DNA of 64,000 nt from Sphingomonas sp. DG1-23 (lineage in GTDB: Bacteria > Pseudomonadota > Alphaproteobacteria > Sphingomonadales > Sphingomonadaceae): NCBI RefSeq assembly GCF_030730875.1, contig NZ_JAVAMA010000008.1:1-64000 (forward strand), in the 5' to 3' direction. The translations under genes were made by a program, and so were the position numbers. Numbering within the stretch: the stretch's first letter is position 1; each line of letters opens with the position of its first letter. Below, piece by piece: positions 35,040 to 45,670 of the stretch. A model generated the notes under the pieces. That model was not told the DNA's origin, did not search any database, and saw nothing but the letters and a program-made list of their open reading frames with translations.

Positions 35040-35633
35040 TCAGGGGCCGAACACGGCGCGCGTGGCTTGCTCGCGACCGCGCTTCTGTTCGCAGAGACGG
35101 GCAAATACCGGACTCAGGGACCGAAGCTTGACGCGGGAATAATCTATGTCGGCCAGATCGGCGCCCCGATAGCTGGCGCTGAATGCAATCGTTTCGTCGT
35201 TGAAGGTACCGCTGACCTGCCGCTTGACCTCGACCTGGTATCCATCGCCTGCCCGGCGGCAACTCTGATAGAGATTGAGCGGGTTTTTGATGTAGCTCAC
35301 GCACGATCGGATGTTGCTGTCGATCAACTCGGTCATCTGCAACCAGACGGTCGCTTGATGCTCCGTACATGGCTCGACCGCGATGGCCGAGATTTCCGTC
35401 GGCGACGGCGTTGGGCTCGGCGTCGGGGGCGATATCGAGGTGGGGCTGGGAGTTGCCGGTATCGCGGATGGAGCGGAGCGTTCCGGGGACGTGTTGCCGC
35501 TCAAGTAAATGCCGAGCGGCAGGAGGAGGATCGTCACTGCGATGCCGATAACCGCCCACCAGTTCGCGTGCATTCCCTCCACTTGCGCACGCACGCGCGC
35601 GATCGCCTTGCGAAGCCACCCCCCGACTTTCAT
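35040..35633 (-). CDS. Membrane-anchored protein with proline-rich linker
   Basis: 197 residues from ATG 35633 (GAAGG upstream). A cytoplasmic basic segment, one transmembrane helix (WWAVIGIAVTILLLPLGIYL), a Pro/Ser/Thr linker of about 30 residues rich in PTPSPT, then a C-terminal extracytoplasmic domain with three or four Cys (CTEHQATVW, RSCVSY, QSCRRA, LCEQ). It could span the periplasm. Family not recognised. Confidence 0.7.
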   Translation of the reverse strand: MKVGGWLRKAIARVRAQVEGMHANWWAVIGIAVTILLLPLGIYLSGNTSPERSAPSAIPATPSPTSISPPTPSPTPSPTEISAIAVEPCTEHQATVWLQMTELIDSNIRSCVSYIKNPLNLYQSCRRAGDGYQVEVKRQVSGTFNDETIAFSASYRGADLADIDYSRVKLRSLSPVFARLCEQKRGREQATRAVFGP

Positions 35634-35737
35634 GCCTTCATGATCCGGGGAGCGGGGCGTGCTTGTCAAGCGCAGCACGGCGCGCCGGCGGGAGAGGCGG
35701 GATCGACTGCGCCGCTATCCGACGAGATGGGCGTGAA

Positions 35738-36145
35738 TCACATCCCGTCCTGTGAAGGCTGCCCGATACCCGGTCTGCGATCGGCGTGGAGCAGCCAGCC
35801 GAGCACGAGCGCGACGAGCAGCAAGGCGGGGACGTCGCCGGCGAGATGGCCGAGATGCATGGGCGCGTGCAGCGACTGGACCGCCATGATCGCGGCATGG
35901 ACGAGGCTCGACCAGATCGCGAACAGGATCAGCGACCGGTGCGCCTGCGGATCGGCGGCAGCGCGGATCAGGAAGATGCCGAGCGTGGCATAGATGCCGA
36001 CGATCATCATGAAATAGTTCGAGGCGGCGGGCGGGCCGTGATGCCACGCCCAGCCCGAGGGCCAGAGTATCGCGAGGGGATAGACGAGGAGGCAGACGGT
36101 GCCAAACAGGAGGAGGGCGGCCTGCAGGAGCTTGTGCGGGTTCAT
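35738..36145 (-). CDS. DUF6632-like small membrane protein
   Basis: 135 residues, four predicted helices. WAWHHGPPAASNYFMMIVGI, then YATLGIFLI and HAAIMAVQSL are typical of a small uncharacterised membrane family (DUF6632, from memory). A GGGGAACTGCC precedes the start. Function unknown. Confidence 0.7.
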   Translation of the reverse strand: MNPHKLLQAALLLFGTVCLLVYPLAILWPSGWAWHHGPPAASNYFMMIVGIYATLGIFLIRAAADPQAHRSLILFAIWSSLVHAAIMAVQSLHAPMHLGHLAGDVPALLLVALVLGWLLHADRRPGIGQPSQDGM

Positions 36146-36234
36146 GGCAGTTCCCCTCGGTGGGCAACGGGAAGTATAGCCTGGCGGTTGTGCGGGTAAA
36201 TCGGGAGGCGGGTTAGCGCGCTCGGCCGATCAGC

Positions 36235-36711
36235 TCACTCCCGCTCGAAATCCATCACCCAGTTGGTCTCCCACGTCTGCCCGCCATCGGTGGACAGCGC
36301 CTGTTCCCAGCGCGGCGTTTCGGTGTCGGTTCCCAGCCACAGGAAGCGCAAGCGGACGAGGCGGCCTTCGTGAAGATCTTCGGCATAGAAGGTGCCGACG
36401 CCGTTCTCGAAGCGGCCGATGACGGGCACCTCGAGGCTGTGCGGGGCGCGGTTGTCGAGCCACCAGATCGCCCAGGTGGCGCTCGCCGGATCGTACGAGC
36501 GCAGCGCCACCGCACGATAGTCGCTGGCGGGGAGATGGAGGAGATTGTCCTCAAGATTGCCGTTGCCGCCGAGGATCGGGCGCTGTTCGCAGGTGCCGTC
36601 GAACTCCTCCCAGTCGTGGCAATCGGCGAGGCGGGCCTTGAGGCGGCGGTGCTTCACGCGCCAGCGGCCCTGCTGGAAGTCGAAATCGGAGCAATGTTGC
36701 GGCTGGTGCAT
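36235..36711 (-). CDS. Single-domain DUF1579-like protein
   Basis: 158 residues from ATG 36711, with GGGGAGAAG upstream. It contains one copy of the domain duplicated in the 1154-2218 product: RWRVKHRRLKARLADCHDWE, then RPILGGNGNLEDN, WAIWWLDNRAP, and RWEQALSTDGGQTWETNW. Unlike that protein it has no signal peptide, so it is presumably cytoplasmic. Function unknown. Confidence 0.78.
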   Translation of the reverse strand: MHQPQHCSDFDFQQGRWRVKHRRLKARLADCHDWEEFDGTCEQRPILGGNGNLEDNLLHLPASDYRAVALRSYDPASATWAIWWLDNRAPHSLEVPVIGRFENGVGTFYAEDLHEGRLVRLRFLWLGTDTETPRWEQALSTDGGQTWETNWVMDFERE

Positions 36712-36806
36712 GCGTCTTCTCCCCACAGGGAGGCTAGCATAGCAGTACCGGTACAAATAGAACATATGCGGAACTGGCGCGCTGCTGTTTGCATCCGCCG
36801 GCGCGG

Positions 36807-37331
36807 TCAGGCGGTAATCGCTCCCGGTGCGTCGGGATCGGGCAGCGGCTCGAGCGGTGCGCAGAAGCCGCAATCCCACACCTCGATTACGCGCTCGTAG
36901 CGTTTGCCGCCCTGGCTGTGCGACGCCTTCACCAGCAGGCGGGTGGGGATGATGCTATCGCCCTTGTAATCGGCGGTGATCTCGAGCTGATCGAGCAGGT
37001 CGCGTTCGCGATAGGCGGCCAGCATCCGGGTGAGCAGCGCGTGCGACATGGCGGCCTCGGGCGTGACATAGCCGGTGTTGATCCGGATTTTCTGGCCGCC
37101 CAGCTCGACCGGGAAGAAGTGGATCTTCACCAGAAGGCGCTTGCGGACCAGCTTCGCGGCCTCCTTGCGCGAGGTGACCGCGGAAAAATCGGGCGCGAGC
37201 GGCGGGGCGGGAACCACCATTGTCTGCGCAGGCGCGGCGGTCGCGCCCGGAAACGGGCAGATCAGCGCCAATGCGAAGGGCAGCGTAACCCCGCATTCGA
37301 GCCGGCGCGCAGTCGTGCTTCTGTTCTCCAC
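36807..37331 (-). CDS. Secreted protein of unknown function
   Basis: 174 residues from GTG 37331, chosen because AGGAGGTGGGGG precedes it and a signal peptide follows (VTLPFALALICPFPGATA, cleavage near AAPAQ). The mature part is beta-rich, with KLVRKRLLVKIHFFPVELGG and RLLVKASHSQGGKRYERVIE. Family not recognised. Confidence 0.65.
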   Translation of the reverse strand: MENRSTTARRLECGVTLPFALALICPFPGATAAPAQTMVVPAPPLAPDFSAVTSRKEAAKLVRKRLLVKIHFFPVELGGQKIRINTGYVTPEAAMSHALLTRMLAAYRERDLLDQLEITADYKGDSIIPTRLLVKASHSQGGKRYERVIEVWDCGFCAPLEPLPDPDAPGAITA

Positions 37332-37432
37332 GGATGCCCCCACCTCCTGATGCGAACGCGGCCAAAATAGCGGCGCCGGCATCCGGGATGGGGGGAATTC
37401 TATCCGTTTCGGAGAAGACTCACCGAAGGGCG

Positions 37433-39500
<2,068 letters not shown>

Positions 39501-39580
39501 TTAGGCCGAAGCGGGCGAGAGGGGAAACGAAAAAGGGCGCCGGCCGCGCGGCCGGCGCCCTTTGGTGCCTTGCCGGCGGA

Positions 39581-39868
39581 TCACATATGGTTGGCGGCCT
39601 GCTGCTCGACGCGGGCGTCGTCATCGTCGTCGGCCTTGTCGGCCATCGCTTCGCCCCTGTCCTCGACATTGTCGGCCTGGGCCTCGAGCGAATCGTGGAG
39701 CTGATCGTTGCCTGCCGCGGCGGCGGCATCGGCCTGGTTCTCGAGCGCGTCCGACTGATTCTCGGCCGCAGCTTCGATATTCTCGGCAGCACGATCATCG
39801 GCATTGCCGCCGCACGCACCGAGCGCGAGCAGGCCCGCCGCAGCGGCAGCCTTGAGCATGAACTTCAT
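39581..39868 (-). CDS. Small acidic lipoprotein
   Basis: 95 residues. Lipobox LALGACGG after MKFMLKAAAAAGLL marks Cys19 for lipidation. The mature part is an Ala/Asp/Glu/Asn-rich helical heptad-like stretch (ENQSDALENQADAAAAAG, ADKADDDDDARVEQQ) that may form a coiled coil in the periplasm. Function unknown. Confidence 0.85.
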   Translation of the reverse strand: MKFMLKAAAAAGLLALGACGGNADDRAAENIEAAAENQSDALENQADAAAAAGNDQLHDSLEAQADNVEDRGEAMADKADDDDDARVEQQAANHM

Positions 39869-39981
39869 GGGATCTCCCCTTTATGGTTTCGCGGGCCGGC
39901 AGAATCCGGCCTCGCGCACCAATCGCCGAAACCGCGCAGGGTTCCGACAGGCACGGACGGGGGAGGCCGCCCGGGCGCGGA

Positions 39982-40149
39982 TTACTTGATCTTGGCTTCC
40001 TTGAACTCGACATGCTTGCGCACGACGGGATCGTACTTGCGGAAGGAGAACTTCTCGGTCTGGGTGCGCGGATTCTTCTTCGTGACGTAGAAGAAACCCG
40101 TGTCCGCCGTGCTGACGAGCTTGATCTTGACAGTGGTCGGCTTGGCCAT
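39982..40149 (-). CDS. rpmG: 50S ribosomal protein L33
   Basis: 55 residues. [20 protein letters not shown], then YVTKKNPR and [18 protein letters not shown], are diagnostic for bacterial L33 of the Cys-free form. ATG 40149 is the conserved start; the upstream in-frame extension is not part of the family. Confidence 0.97.
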   Translation of the reverse strand: MAKPTTVKIKLVSTADTGFFYVTKKNPRTQTEKFSFRKYDPVVRKHVEFKEAKIK

Positions 40150-40468
40150 GACCCGAAACCCTTGAATCGTGCGAAAAGAAATAGCGGCGCGCACGGGCGC
40201 ACCGCTGTCAGGCCGCGGCGGATGCGCGAGTCCCGCGCAAAAGTCAAGACGGCGCAGGCAGGGCTGGTCGTCCGAGCGAGGCGATGTCGTCTCCGCGGCA
40301 GGCGGGCGAAAGTGTCAAATAACCTTATTGGTACAAAACACTTGACATCGTTACGCTGATCAGGTACTAATACCGAACGCTGAAGAATTGCGAGTCGGGC
40401 CTTTGAGCGCTCGCCGGGCCGGAAACGACGCTGCTGCGCCGGGCCTTTTCGCGTTCGAGGAGAACTAC
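40150..40468. other. Intergenic region between rpmG and the GTA-like cluster
   Basis: 319 bp without a convincing gene. It contains the divergent control signals: a strong sigma-70-type promoter towards the phage-like genes at 40342-40370, and the leader of rpmG. The stretch 40310-40375 is clearly AT-richer than its surroundings. Confidence 0.7.
40342..40370 (+). promoter_or_regulatory. Sigma-70-type promoter driving the GTA-like cluster
   Basis: TTGACA (40342-40347), a 17-bp spacer, then TACTAA (40365-40370). The predicted start is near 40377, some 90 bp before the TerS-like ATG, which has a GAGGAG ribosome site. GGTAC occurs on both sides of the -35 box. Confidence 0.72.
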
Positions 40469-40969
40469 ATGGCATCCGGAACTTTGGTCGTCCGCAAGGG
40501 CGGTGGTGCGCCGCTGCGCGCGCCCAGGGCAGGCTGGACGCCGGCGAAGCGGAATCGCTTTCTGGCGCGGCTGGCGGAGACATTGAACGTCCGCGCGTCG
40601 GTCCGCTCGGTGAATCTCTCCGAAGCGGGGCTCTACAAGCTCCGGCGGCGCGACCCGGCCTTTGCCGCCGCATGGGATCAGACCATCGCCGAAGCCTATG
40701 GCAGGCTGGAGATGCTGCTGCTCGAACGGGCGCTGCTGGGTGGGGGCAGGGTGCGTGCGACGGAAGGTGCGCGCCATCTCGACACGCTCAGCGAGCGCGC
40801 TTTGCTCGCATTGGTCCACCAGCATCGGCCGAATGCGCGCGGTCTGCGTGCGGCCACCGAAAAGGTCGAGGGGAGCAGCGCACTGGAAGAGGAGCTCGGC
40901 GCGCGCGACCGGCTGGTGGCGAAGCTCGCCGAGATCGAGATGCGGCTGGCGGCCGAAGATGACGCGTGA
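40469..40969 (+). CDS. GTA terminase small-subunit-like protein (ORFG1 position)
   Basis: 166 residues. WTPAKRNRFLARLAETLNVR followed by SEAGLYKLRRRDPAFAAAWDQTI is the HTH-type DNA-recognition domain of GTA small terminases. The C-terminal part is a Leu/Glu-rich helix ending AKLAEIEMRLAAEDDA, suited to oligomerisation. GAGGAG precedes ATG 40469. It overlaps the large terminase gene by 11 bp. Expected role: choosing and feeding host DNA to the packaging motor. Confidence 0.82.
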   Translation: MASGTLVVRKGGGAPLRAPRAGWTPAKRNRFLARLAETLNVRASVRSVNLSEAGLYKLRRRDPAFAAAWDQTIAEAYGRLEMLLLERALLGGGRVRATEGARHLDTLSERALLALVHQHRPNARGLRAATEKVEGSSALEEELGARDRLVAKLAEIEMRLAAEDDA

Positions 40970-42278
40970 TGCCGCGAGATCCGTGCCATGGCGCTCGCGG
41001 GCGGAGCACGCCGCGCAGTCCCCCGCGCGCACGGCATGGGTGGCGCAGCTCGAAGATGCCGACGCAGTGCGGCTGGAGAAATTGTGGTGCTGGTGGCGGC
41101 GGCAGGGTCAGACGCCGCCCGACGGCGATTGGCGCATATGGCTGGTCATGGCCGGGCGCGGTTTCGGCAAGACCCGGATGGGCGCCGAATGGGTGCGCGC
41201 GGCGGCCGAGCGCAATCACCGTCTGCGCATCGCTCTGGTGGGCGCCACCGTGGAGGATGTGCGGCGGGTAATGATCGAGGGCGAGAGCGGATTGCTGGCG
41301 ATCGCGGGCTGCCGGATGCGGCCGCGCTGGGAGCCGTCGATCGGCCGGTTGACCTGGCCCGGCGGGGCGCGCGCGGAAGTCTTCTCGGCGAGCGAGCCGG
41401 ACAAGCTGCGCGGCCCGCAGCACCACATCGCCTGGGGCGACGAGATCGGCAAATGGTCCAATGGCGAGGAGACGTGGGACAATCTGATGATGACGTTGCG
41501 CGCGGGCAAGCCGCGGGTGGTGGCGACGACGACGCCGCGGGGCGTGCCGCTGGTACGCCGGCTGTTCGCCGACCCCATGGTGGCGAAGACGCGCGGCGCG
41601 ACGCGGGACAATCGGCACAATCTGGCGGAGAGCTTCCTCGATTCGATGCGAATCTATGCGGGGACGCGGCTGGGACGGCAGGAACTCGAGGGCGAGCTGA
41701 TCGAGGATGTCGCGGGAGCGCTGTGGACGCGCGAAGCGATCGAGCGCAGCCGGGTCCGCGCGGCGCCCGAGCTGGTACGCGCGGTGGTGGGGGTCGATCC
41801 GCCGGCGAGCGCCGAGGGCGACGCCTGCGGAATCGTCGCGGTCGGGCTGGGGCGCGATGGTCGCGGCTATGTGATCGAGGATGCGACGATCGCCGGCGCC
41901 TCGCCCGAGGGCTGGGCGCGCGCGGTGGCGGGGTGCGCGGCGCGGCATCATGCCGAGCGCGTCGTCGCCGAGAAGAATCAGGGCGGCGACATGGTGGCGA
42001 GCGTCTTGCGCGGCGCCGACACCGGACTGCCGGTGCGGCTGGTCCATGCGTCGCGCGGCAAGAGCGCGCGGGCCGAGCCGATCGCCTTGCTCTACGAGGC
42101 CGGGAAAGCGCGGCACGCCGGCACGTTCCCCGAGCTCGAGGATCAATTGTGCGGGCTGCAGGCAGGCGGCGGCTATGAAGGACCGGGCCGCTCGCCCGAC
42201 CGCGCCGATGCGTTGGTATGGGCGATGACCGAATTGATGCTGGGCAAGCGCGGGGCGGCGCGGGTCACGGTGATGTAG
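40959..42278 (+). CDS. GTA/phage terminase large subunit
   Basis: 439 residues. Walker A-like AGRGFGKT lies at about 65-72; the Walker B region IAWGDEIGKW and TTTPRGVPLVRRL (coupling motif) follow. The C-terminal nuclease domain has VVGVDPPASAEGDACGIVAV, VVAEKNQGGD and SPDRADALVWAMTEL, with the acidic residues of the RNase-H-like fold. This is the headful-packaging ATPase/nuclease of RcGTA-type clusters (ORFG2). The gene appears intact. Confidence 0.94.
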   Translation: MTRDAARSVPWRSRAEHAAQSPARTAWVAQLEDADAVRLEKLWCWWRRQGQTPPDGDWRIWLVMAGRGFGKTRMGAEWVRAAAERNHRLRIALVGATVEDVRRVMIEGESGLLAIAGCRMRPRWEPSIGRLTWPGGARAEVFSASEPDKLRGPQHHIAWGDEIGKWSNGEETWDNLMMTLRAGKPRVVATTTPRGVPLVRRLFADPMVAKTRGATRDNRHNLAESFLDSMRIYAGTRLGRQELEGELIEDVAGALWTREAIERSRVRAAPELVRAVVGVDPPASAEGDACGIVAVGLGRDGRGYVIEDATIAGASPEGWARAVAGCAARHHAERVVAEKNQGGDMVASVLRGADTGLPVRLVHASRGKSARAEPIALLYEAGKARHAGTFPELEDQLCGLQAGGGYEGPGRSPDRADALVWAMTELMLGKRGAARVTVM

Positions 42279-42359
42279 CGCCCCCGCGTGCGCGACCGGC
42301 GTCAATGGCCGAGCGGTGCAGCCGGCGAAGCATTGCATTACGCCGGCGCATCAGGGGCG

Positions 42360-42719
42360 CTAGTATCCAACGAACCGAATATAAGTTGGGGCAGGCGAGT
42401 TATCGAAATTCGCGATGGACGCGCAATTGCTGGCGTCGGCGTAATAGAAGCCGACCGTTTTGCCTTGCGACGCGGCGGTAACCAATTGGGCGGCCCATGT
42501 CATGCATAGAGTGGGAGATACGCCCTCTCGTGTCCTGTCGATATTGCAGATGGAGATCCAGTCGTTGCGCCAGGTCGCAAACAGCATCACCCGCCCGTCG
42601 CTATGGGTATTGATCTCGGCGGGGACGCCGGTGCAATAGGCGGCTGCCCGAGCCGCACCCGGCAAGGCGAGTGCGATACCAAGCGCTCCGGCAGCGACCA
42701 GTTTTGCTACAGACTTCAT
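42360..42719 (-). CDS. Small secreted Cys-containing protein embedded in the GTA cluster
   Basis: 119 residues from ATG 42719 with a signal peptide (VAKLVAAGALGIALALPGAA, cleavage near ARAAA). The mature part has four Cys (AAYCTGVP, SICNID, TLCMTW, NCASIA), suggesting two disulfides. It lies on the strand opposite to the phage-like genes, between the large terminase and portal genes, and has no recognised phage role. Locally AT-richer than its neighbours. Confidence 0.72.
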   Translation of the reverse strand: MKSVAKLVAAGALGIALALPGAARAAAYCTGVPAEINTHSDGRVMLFATWRNDWISICNIDRTREGVSPTLCMTWAAQLVTAASQGKTVGFYYADASNCASIANFDNSPAPTYIRFVGY

Positions 42720-42799
42720 TGCCGGCGCTCTCCAAGGATTTCCGGATTCATCCATTGGGCGCCGCTTCCGGACACAAGGCCATAGTATTTCTAGCGATA

Positions 42800-42893
42800 T
42801 CCGTTTCGGCGCGGTGCCGTTTTATGATTAGGCTCGATCGCAACGAACTGACGAACAGACGGATGAGCGGACCGGGGAAGCGCCGAGGTGACG
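42800..42893 (+). pseudogene. Degenerate fragment of the spermidine-synthase-like gene
   Basis: This stretch aligns by eye with 43563-43661 of the intact gene downstream: both run GG-GTGCCG, CGATCGCAACGAA, then GGATGAGCGGA. In translation it gives MIRLDRNELTNRRMSG against MIVLDRNELMNSRMSG. The frame soon drifts through indels and no full gene is present. It is a remnant of local duplication. Confidence 0.72.
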
Positions 42894-42957
42894 TTCGGTG
42901 TGGGTCGGCGGACTTAGGCTGACAGGCGGCGTCTGCCTCCCGGTCGCTGCGGCCGCG

Positions 42958-43299
42958 TCAGGGATTCTGCATGCGTTTCGCCCAGGAAGGCTTGAGCGAA
43001 GCATCCTCGCCCATCTGCTGTTCGAGGCGAGCGAGGCGCTGCTCCTCGATATGCTTGCGCTGAGGTGCGGAGAGCCGCGAATGTCTGCGCGCTCTGCCGG
43101 CGCGGTAGAGACAGGCGAACATCGTGATCAATGCCGCCCCGATGGTGATGCCGACATCGGACAAGTCTGCGTAGAGGCTCATCACGAATGCAACGAGCGC
43201 GAGACCTGCCAGAAGGGCGGCGAGCAAGATATATTCGAGAGCCTCGCGCCGATCAGCGTCGAAAAGAGACTGGACGGGATCGGCGGACTTGCGGGGCAT
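42958..43299 (-). CDS. Small two-helix membrane protein embedded in the GTA cluster
   Basis: 113 residues from ATG 43299: MPRKSADPVQSLFDADRREA, then two transmembrane helices (about 24-42 and 48-65), then a basic tail with QRKHIEEQRLARLEQQMG. Family unrecognised. It lies between the duplicated fragment and the intact spermidine-synthase-like gene, on the opposite strand from the phage genes. Confidence 0.65.
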   Translation of the reverse strand: MPRKSADPVQSLFDADRREALEYILLAALLAGLALVAFVMSLYADLSDVGITIGAALITMFACLYRAGRARRHSRLSAPQRKHIEEQRLARLEQQMGEDASLKPSWAKRMQNP

Positions 43300-43506
43300 T
43301 GGACGAGATGCCTTTTGTTTGAACGACGGGCGGGCAATGGCTTCGAAACGGCAATCTGGGCAGTCCGTGAGACCGATTGACCACGGCACGTCGCACGGTG
43401 CAGCAGAATGGTTGCGCAGTCGTTACGTTTGCGAAGGCACGGAGTCGATCGCTCCCAAGGGCCGATCGAGCTTGTGCCGGCGCGCGGCAAAGCGGATAGG
43501 CGGCCG

Positions 43507-44175
43507 ATGGTACCGCGCGAACTGATCGATACGGCTGAAGTGCCCGGCGGCGAGCCGCTGCGGCTGTTCCGGCGGGGTGCCGACTTCATGATCGTGCTCG
43601 ATCGCAACGAATTGATGAACAGCCGGATGAGCGGATCGGAAGAAGCGCTCGCCGAAATGACGATCGATCGACTGCGCGTGCCGGCGCCGCATCTGCTGAT
43701 CGGCGGATACGGCATGGGGTTCACCTTGCGCGCGGCGTTGAAGCGGCTCGATGCGGATGCGCGGGTGACGGTGAGCGAATTGGTGCCGAAGATCATCGAC
43801 TGGGCGCGCGGACCGATGTCCGAGCTGGCGGCGGGGTGCCTCGACGACCGGCGCGTGGAGGTGGTGCTCGACGATGTCGGAGCGATGATCCGGCACGGGC
43901 GCGGCGGCTATGATGCGATCCTGCTCGATGTCGACAATGGTCCGGACGGGCTGACTCGGCCGGGCAATGACGGGCTCTATTCGGATCGCGGGCTGGCCGC
44001 GGCGCGCGCGGCGTTGCGCACCGGCGGGATATTGGCGGTGTGGTCGGCGGCGCCCGATGCGGCGTTCGCGCGGCGGCTGCGCGAGGCCGATTTCAGTGTC
44101 GAGGAAGTCGGCGTCAAGGCGCGCAGCAACGGCAAGGGGCCGCGCCACGTGATCTGGTTCGCGACGCGGCGGTAG
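43507..44175 (+). CDS. Spermidine/spermine synthase-like methyltransferase-fold protein
   Basis: 222 residues. PHLLIGGYGMGFTLRAALKR is the nucleotide-binding loop (GGYGMG), with VSELVPKIIDW, then YDAILLDVDNGPDGLTRPGN and GLYSDRGLAAARAALRTGGI, as in spermidine-synthase-like proteins of proteobacteria. The N-terminal tetramerisation part is short. It may transfer a propylamine or methyl group, but the substrate is unknown. It sits inside the GTA-like cluster and is not a phage gene. Confidence 0.85.
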   Translation: MVPRELIDTAEVPGGEPLRLFRRGADFMIVLDRNELMNSRMSGSEEALAEMTIDRLRVPAPHLLIGGYGMGFTLRAALKRLDADARVTVSELVPKIIDWARGPMSELAAGCLDDRRVEVVLDDVGAMIRHGRGGYDAILLDVDNGPDGLTRPGNDGLYSDRGLAAARAALRTGGILAVWSAAPDAAFARRLREADFSVEEVGVKARSNGKGPRHVIWFATRR

Positions 44176-44182
44176 ATTGAGT

Positions 44183-44307
44183 CCCTCTCCCTTTGGGAGA
44201 GGAGGGAGCCGACCCAGTCGGCGGAAGGGTGAGGGTGGTCCTCTCGCCCTCACCCTTCCCTCCGCCTTCGGCGGTGGGCCCCTTCCCTCTCCCGATGGGA
44301 GAGGGAG
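44183..44307. repeat. REP-like composite palindrome
   Basis: Outer hairpins CCCTCTCCC-TTTG-GGAGAGG and CCCTCTCCC-GAT-GGGAGAGGG flank an inner inverted repeat GGAAGGGTGAGGG / CCCTCACCCTTCC. The whole unit sits directly upstream of the portal gene's ribosome site (AGGAGA). Confidence 0.85.
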
Positions 44308-44325
44308 ATGTTTCAGGAGACAGGC

Positions 44326-45435
44326 ATGAAATGGTTCGGACGTAAGTCGGCCGGGCGCGAGGGCGCGCGGCCGGCGCTGGCGGGCGGCGGCGGCATCGCC
44401 GGCTTCGGCGACTGGCCGCGCAGCTACGAGGCGCAGGTGCGCGAAGGCTATTGCCACAATCCGGTGGCGCAGCGCGCCGTCAAACTGATCAGCGAGAGTG
44501 TCGGATCGGCGCCGCTCAAGGCGAGCGACCCCGCATTGGCGGCGCTGGCGATCGCGCGATCGAGCGGACAGGTGCTGATCGAGACGCTGGCGGCGCAATT
44601 GCTGCTCCACGGCAATGCCTGGGTGCAGATCCTGACCGACAGCCATGGCGCGGTGCGCGAATTGTTCGCGCTCCGGCCCGAGCGGATGACGGTCGAGGCC
44701 GATGCCGGCGGCTGGCCGGTGGCGTATCGCTATCGGGTCGGCGCGAATGTCAGCCGGCTGGCGGCCGAAGACGCGGCGGGGCGGCCGGCGGTTGCGCATA
44801 TCCGGACGTTCAACCCGGTCGACGATCATTATGGGCTCGGCTGCCTCGGCGCCGCGGCGGGGGCGGTGGCGATCCACAATGCCGCGACGCGCTGGAACAA
44901 GGCGCTGCTCGACAATGCGGCGCGGCCCTCGGGAGCTTTGGTCTATGACGTCGGCGACGGCGGGGTGCTGAGCCCCGACCAGTTCGCGCGGGTCAAAGGC
45001 GAGCTCGAGGCGGGGTTTGCCGGCGCCGCCAATGCGGGGCGGCCGATGCTGCTCGAAGGCGGGCTCAAATGGCAGGCGATGAGCATGACGCCGGCCGATA
45101 TGGATTTCGTCGGGCTGAAGGCGGCGGCGGCGCGCGAGATCGCGCTCGCCTTCGGGGTGCCGCCGATGCTGATGGGACTGCCGGGCGACACCGCCTACGC
45201 CAATTACCGCGAGGCCAATCGGGCGCTGTGGCGGCTGGCGATCCTGCCGATTGCGGACACCATCCTTGCGGGGCTTTCGCAAGCGCTGCGGGGCTGGTTT
45301 CCCGAGGCGGCGCTGTCGATCGATCTCGATCGGGTGCCGGCGCTGGCGGAAGATCGCGAGCGGCTATGGCTGCAGGCGAGCGCGGCGAGCTTTCTGAGCG
45401 ACGACGAGAAACGAGCTATGGTCGGGCTGGCGTGA
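44326..45435 (+). CDS. GTA/HK97-type portal protein (ORFG3)
   Basis: 369 residues from ATG 44326 (AGGAGA upstream). NPVAQRAVKLISESVGSAPL, LLLHGNAWVQIL, HIRTFNPVDDHYGLGCLGAA, and EIALAFGVPPMLMGLPGDTA followed by YANYREANRALWR, are the standard landmarks of HK97-family portals. Twelve copies would form the DNA-entry vertex. The gene appears intact. Confidence 0.94.
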   Translation: MKWFGRKSAGREGARPALAGGGGIAGFGDWPRSYEAQVREGYCHNPVAQRAVKLISESVGSAPLKASDPALAALAIARSSGQVLIETLAAQLLLHGNAWVQILTDSHGAVRELFALRPERMTVEADAGGWPVAYRYRVGANVSRLAAEDAAGRPAVAHIRTFNPVDDHYGLGCLGAAAGAVAIHNAATRWNKALLDNAARPSGALVYDVGDGGVLSPDQFARVKGELEAGFAGAANAGRPMLLEGGLKWQAMSMTPADMDFVGLKAAAAREIALAFGVPPMLMGLPGDTAYANYREANRALWRLAILPIADTILAGLSQALRGWFPEAALSIDLDRVPALAEDRERLWLQASAASFLSDDEKRAMVGLA

Positions 45436-45589
45436 CGGCGAGCATGCAGCTGCGTTCCCCGGCATTCCAGGTGCCGCGGGCATTGCTGCATTTGGCCTTG
45501 AGCACGGCGTCGGTCGACCATGCCCAGACGAGCAATGCGCCGAGCATGACGACGAGCAGAACGAGCAGCGGAAAGAGCCGGGGGCGCAT
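45416..45589 (-). CDS. Tiny membrane protein with Cys pair, antisense within the GTA cluster
   Basis: 57 residues from ATG 45589 to TAG 45416: MRPRLFPLLVLLVVMLGALL makes one transmembrane helix, followed by WAWSTDAVLKAKCSNARGTW and NAGERSCML. The C-x(n)-GxWN-x(n)-C pattern looks like a small disulfide-closed periplasmic domain. It overlaps the portal gene end by 20 bp on the other strand. It is small, so assignment rests on composition and motif only. Confidence 0.62.
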   Translation of the reverse strand: MRPRLFPLLVLLVVMLGALLVWAWSTDAVLKAKCSNARGTWNAGERSCMLAVTPARP

Positions 45590-45670
45590 GTACGCTGACT
45601 AGGCGCTGCCGCGCGGGCGGGCAAATCGAAGTTCGGACGGGGGTTCGGGCGGGGTTTTCAGGAGAGTGTG

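Noticed and set aside
44183-44307. CRISPR array or insertion sequence at the repeat clusters
   Set aside because: No regularly spaced repeats, spacers or cas genes. The repeats are composite palindromes of REP type without a transposase.
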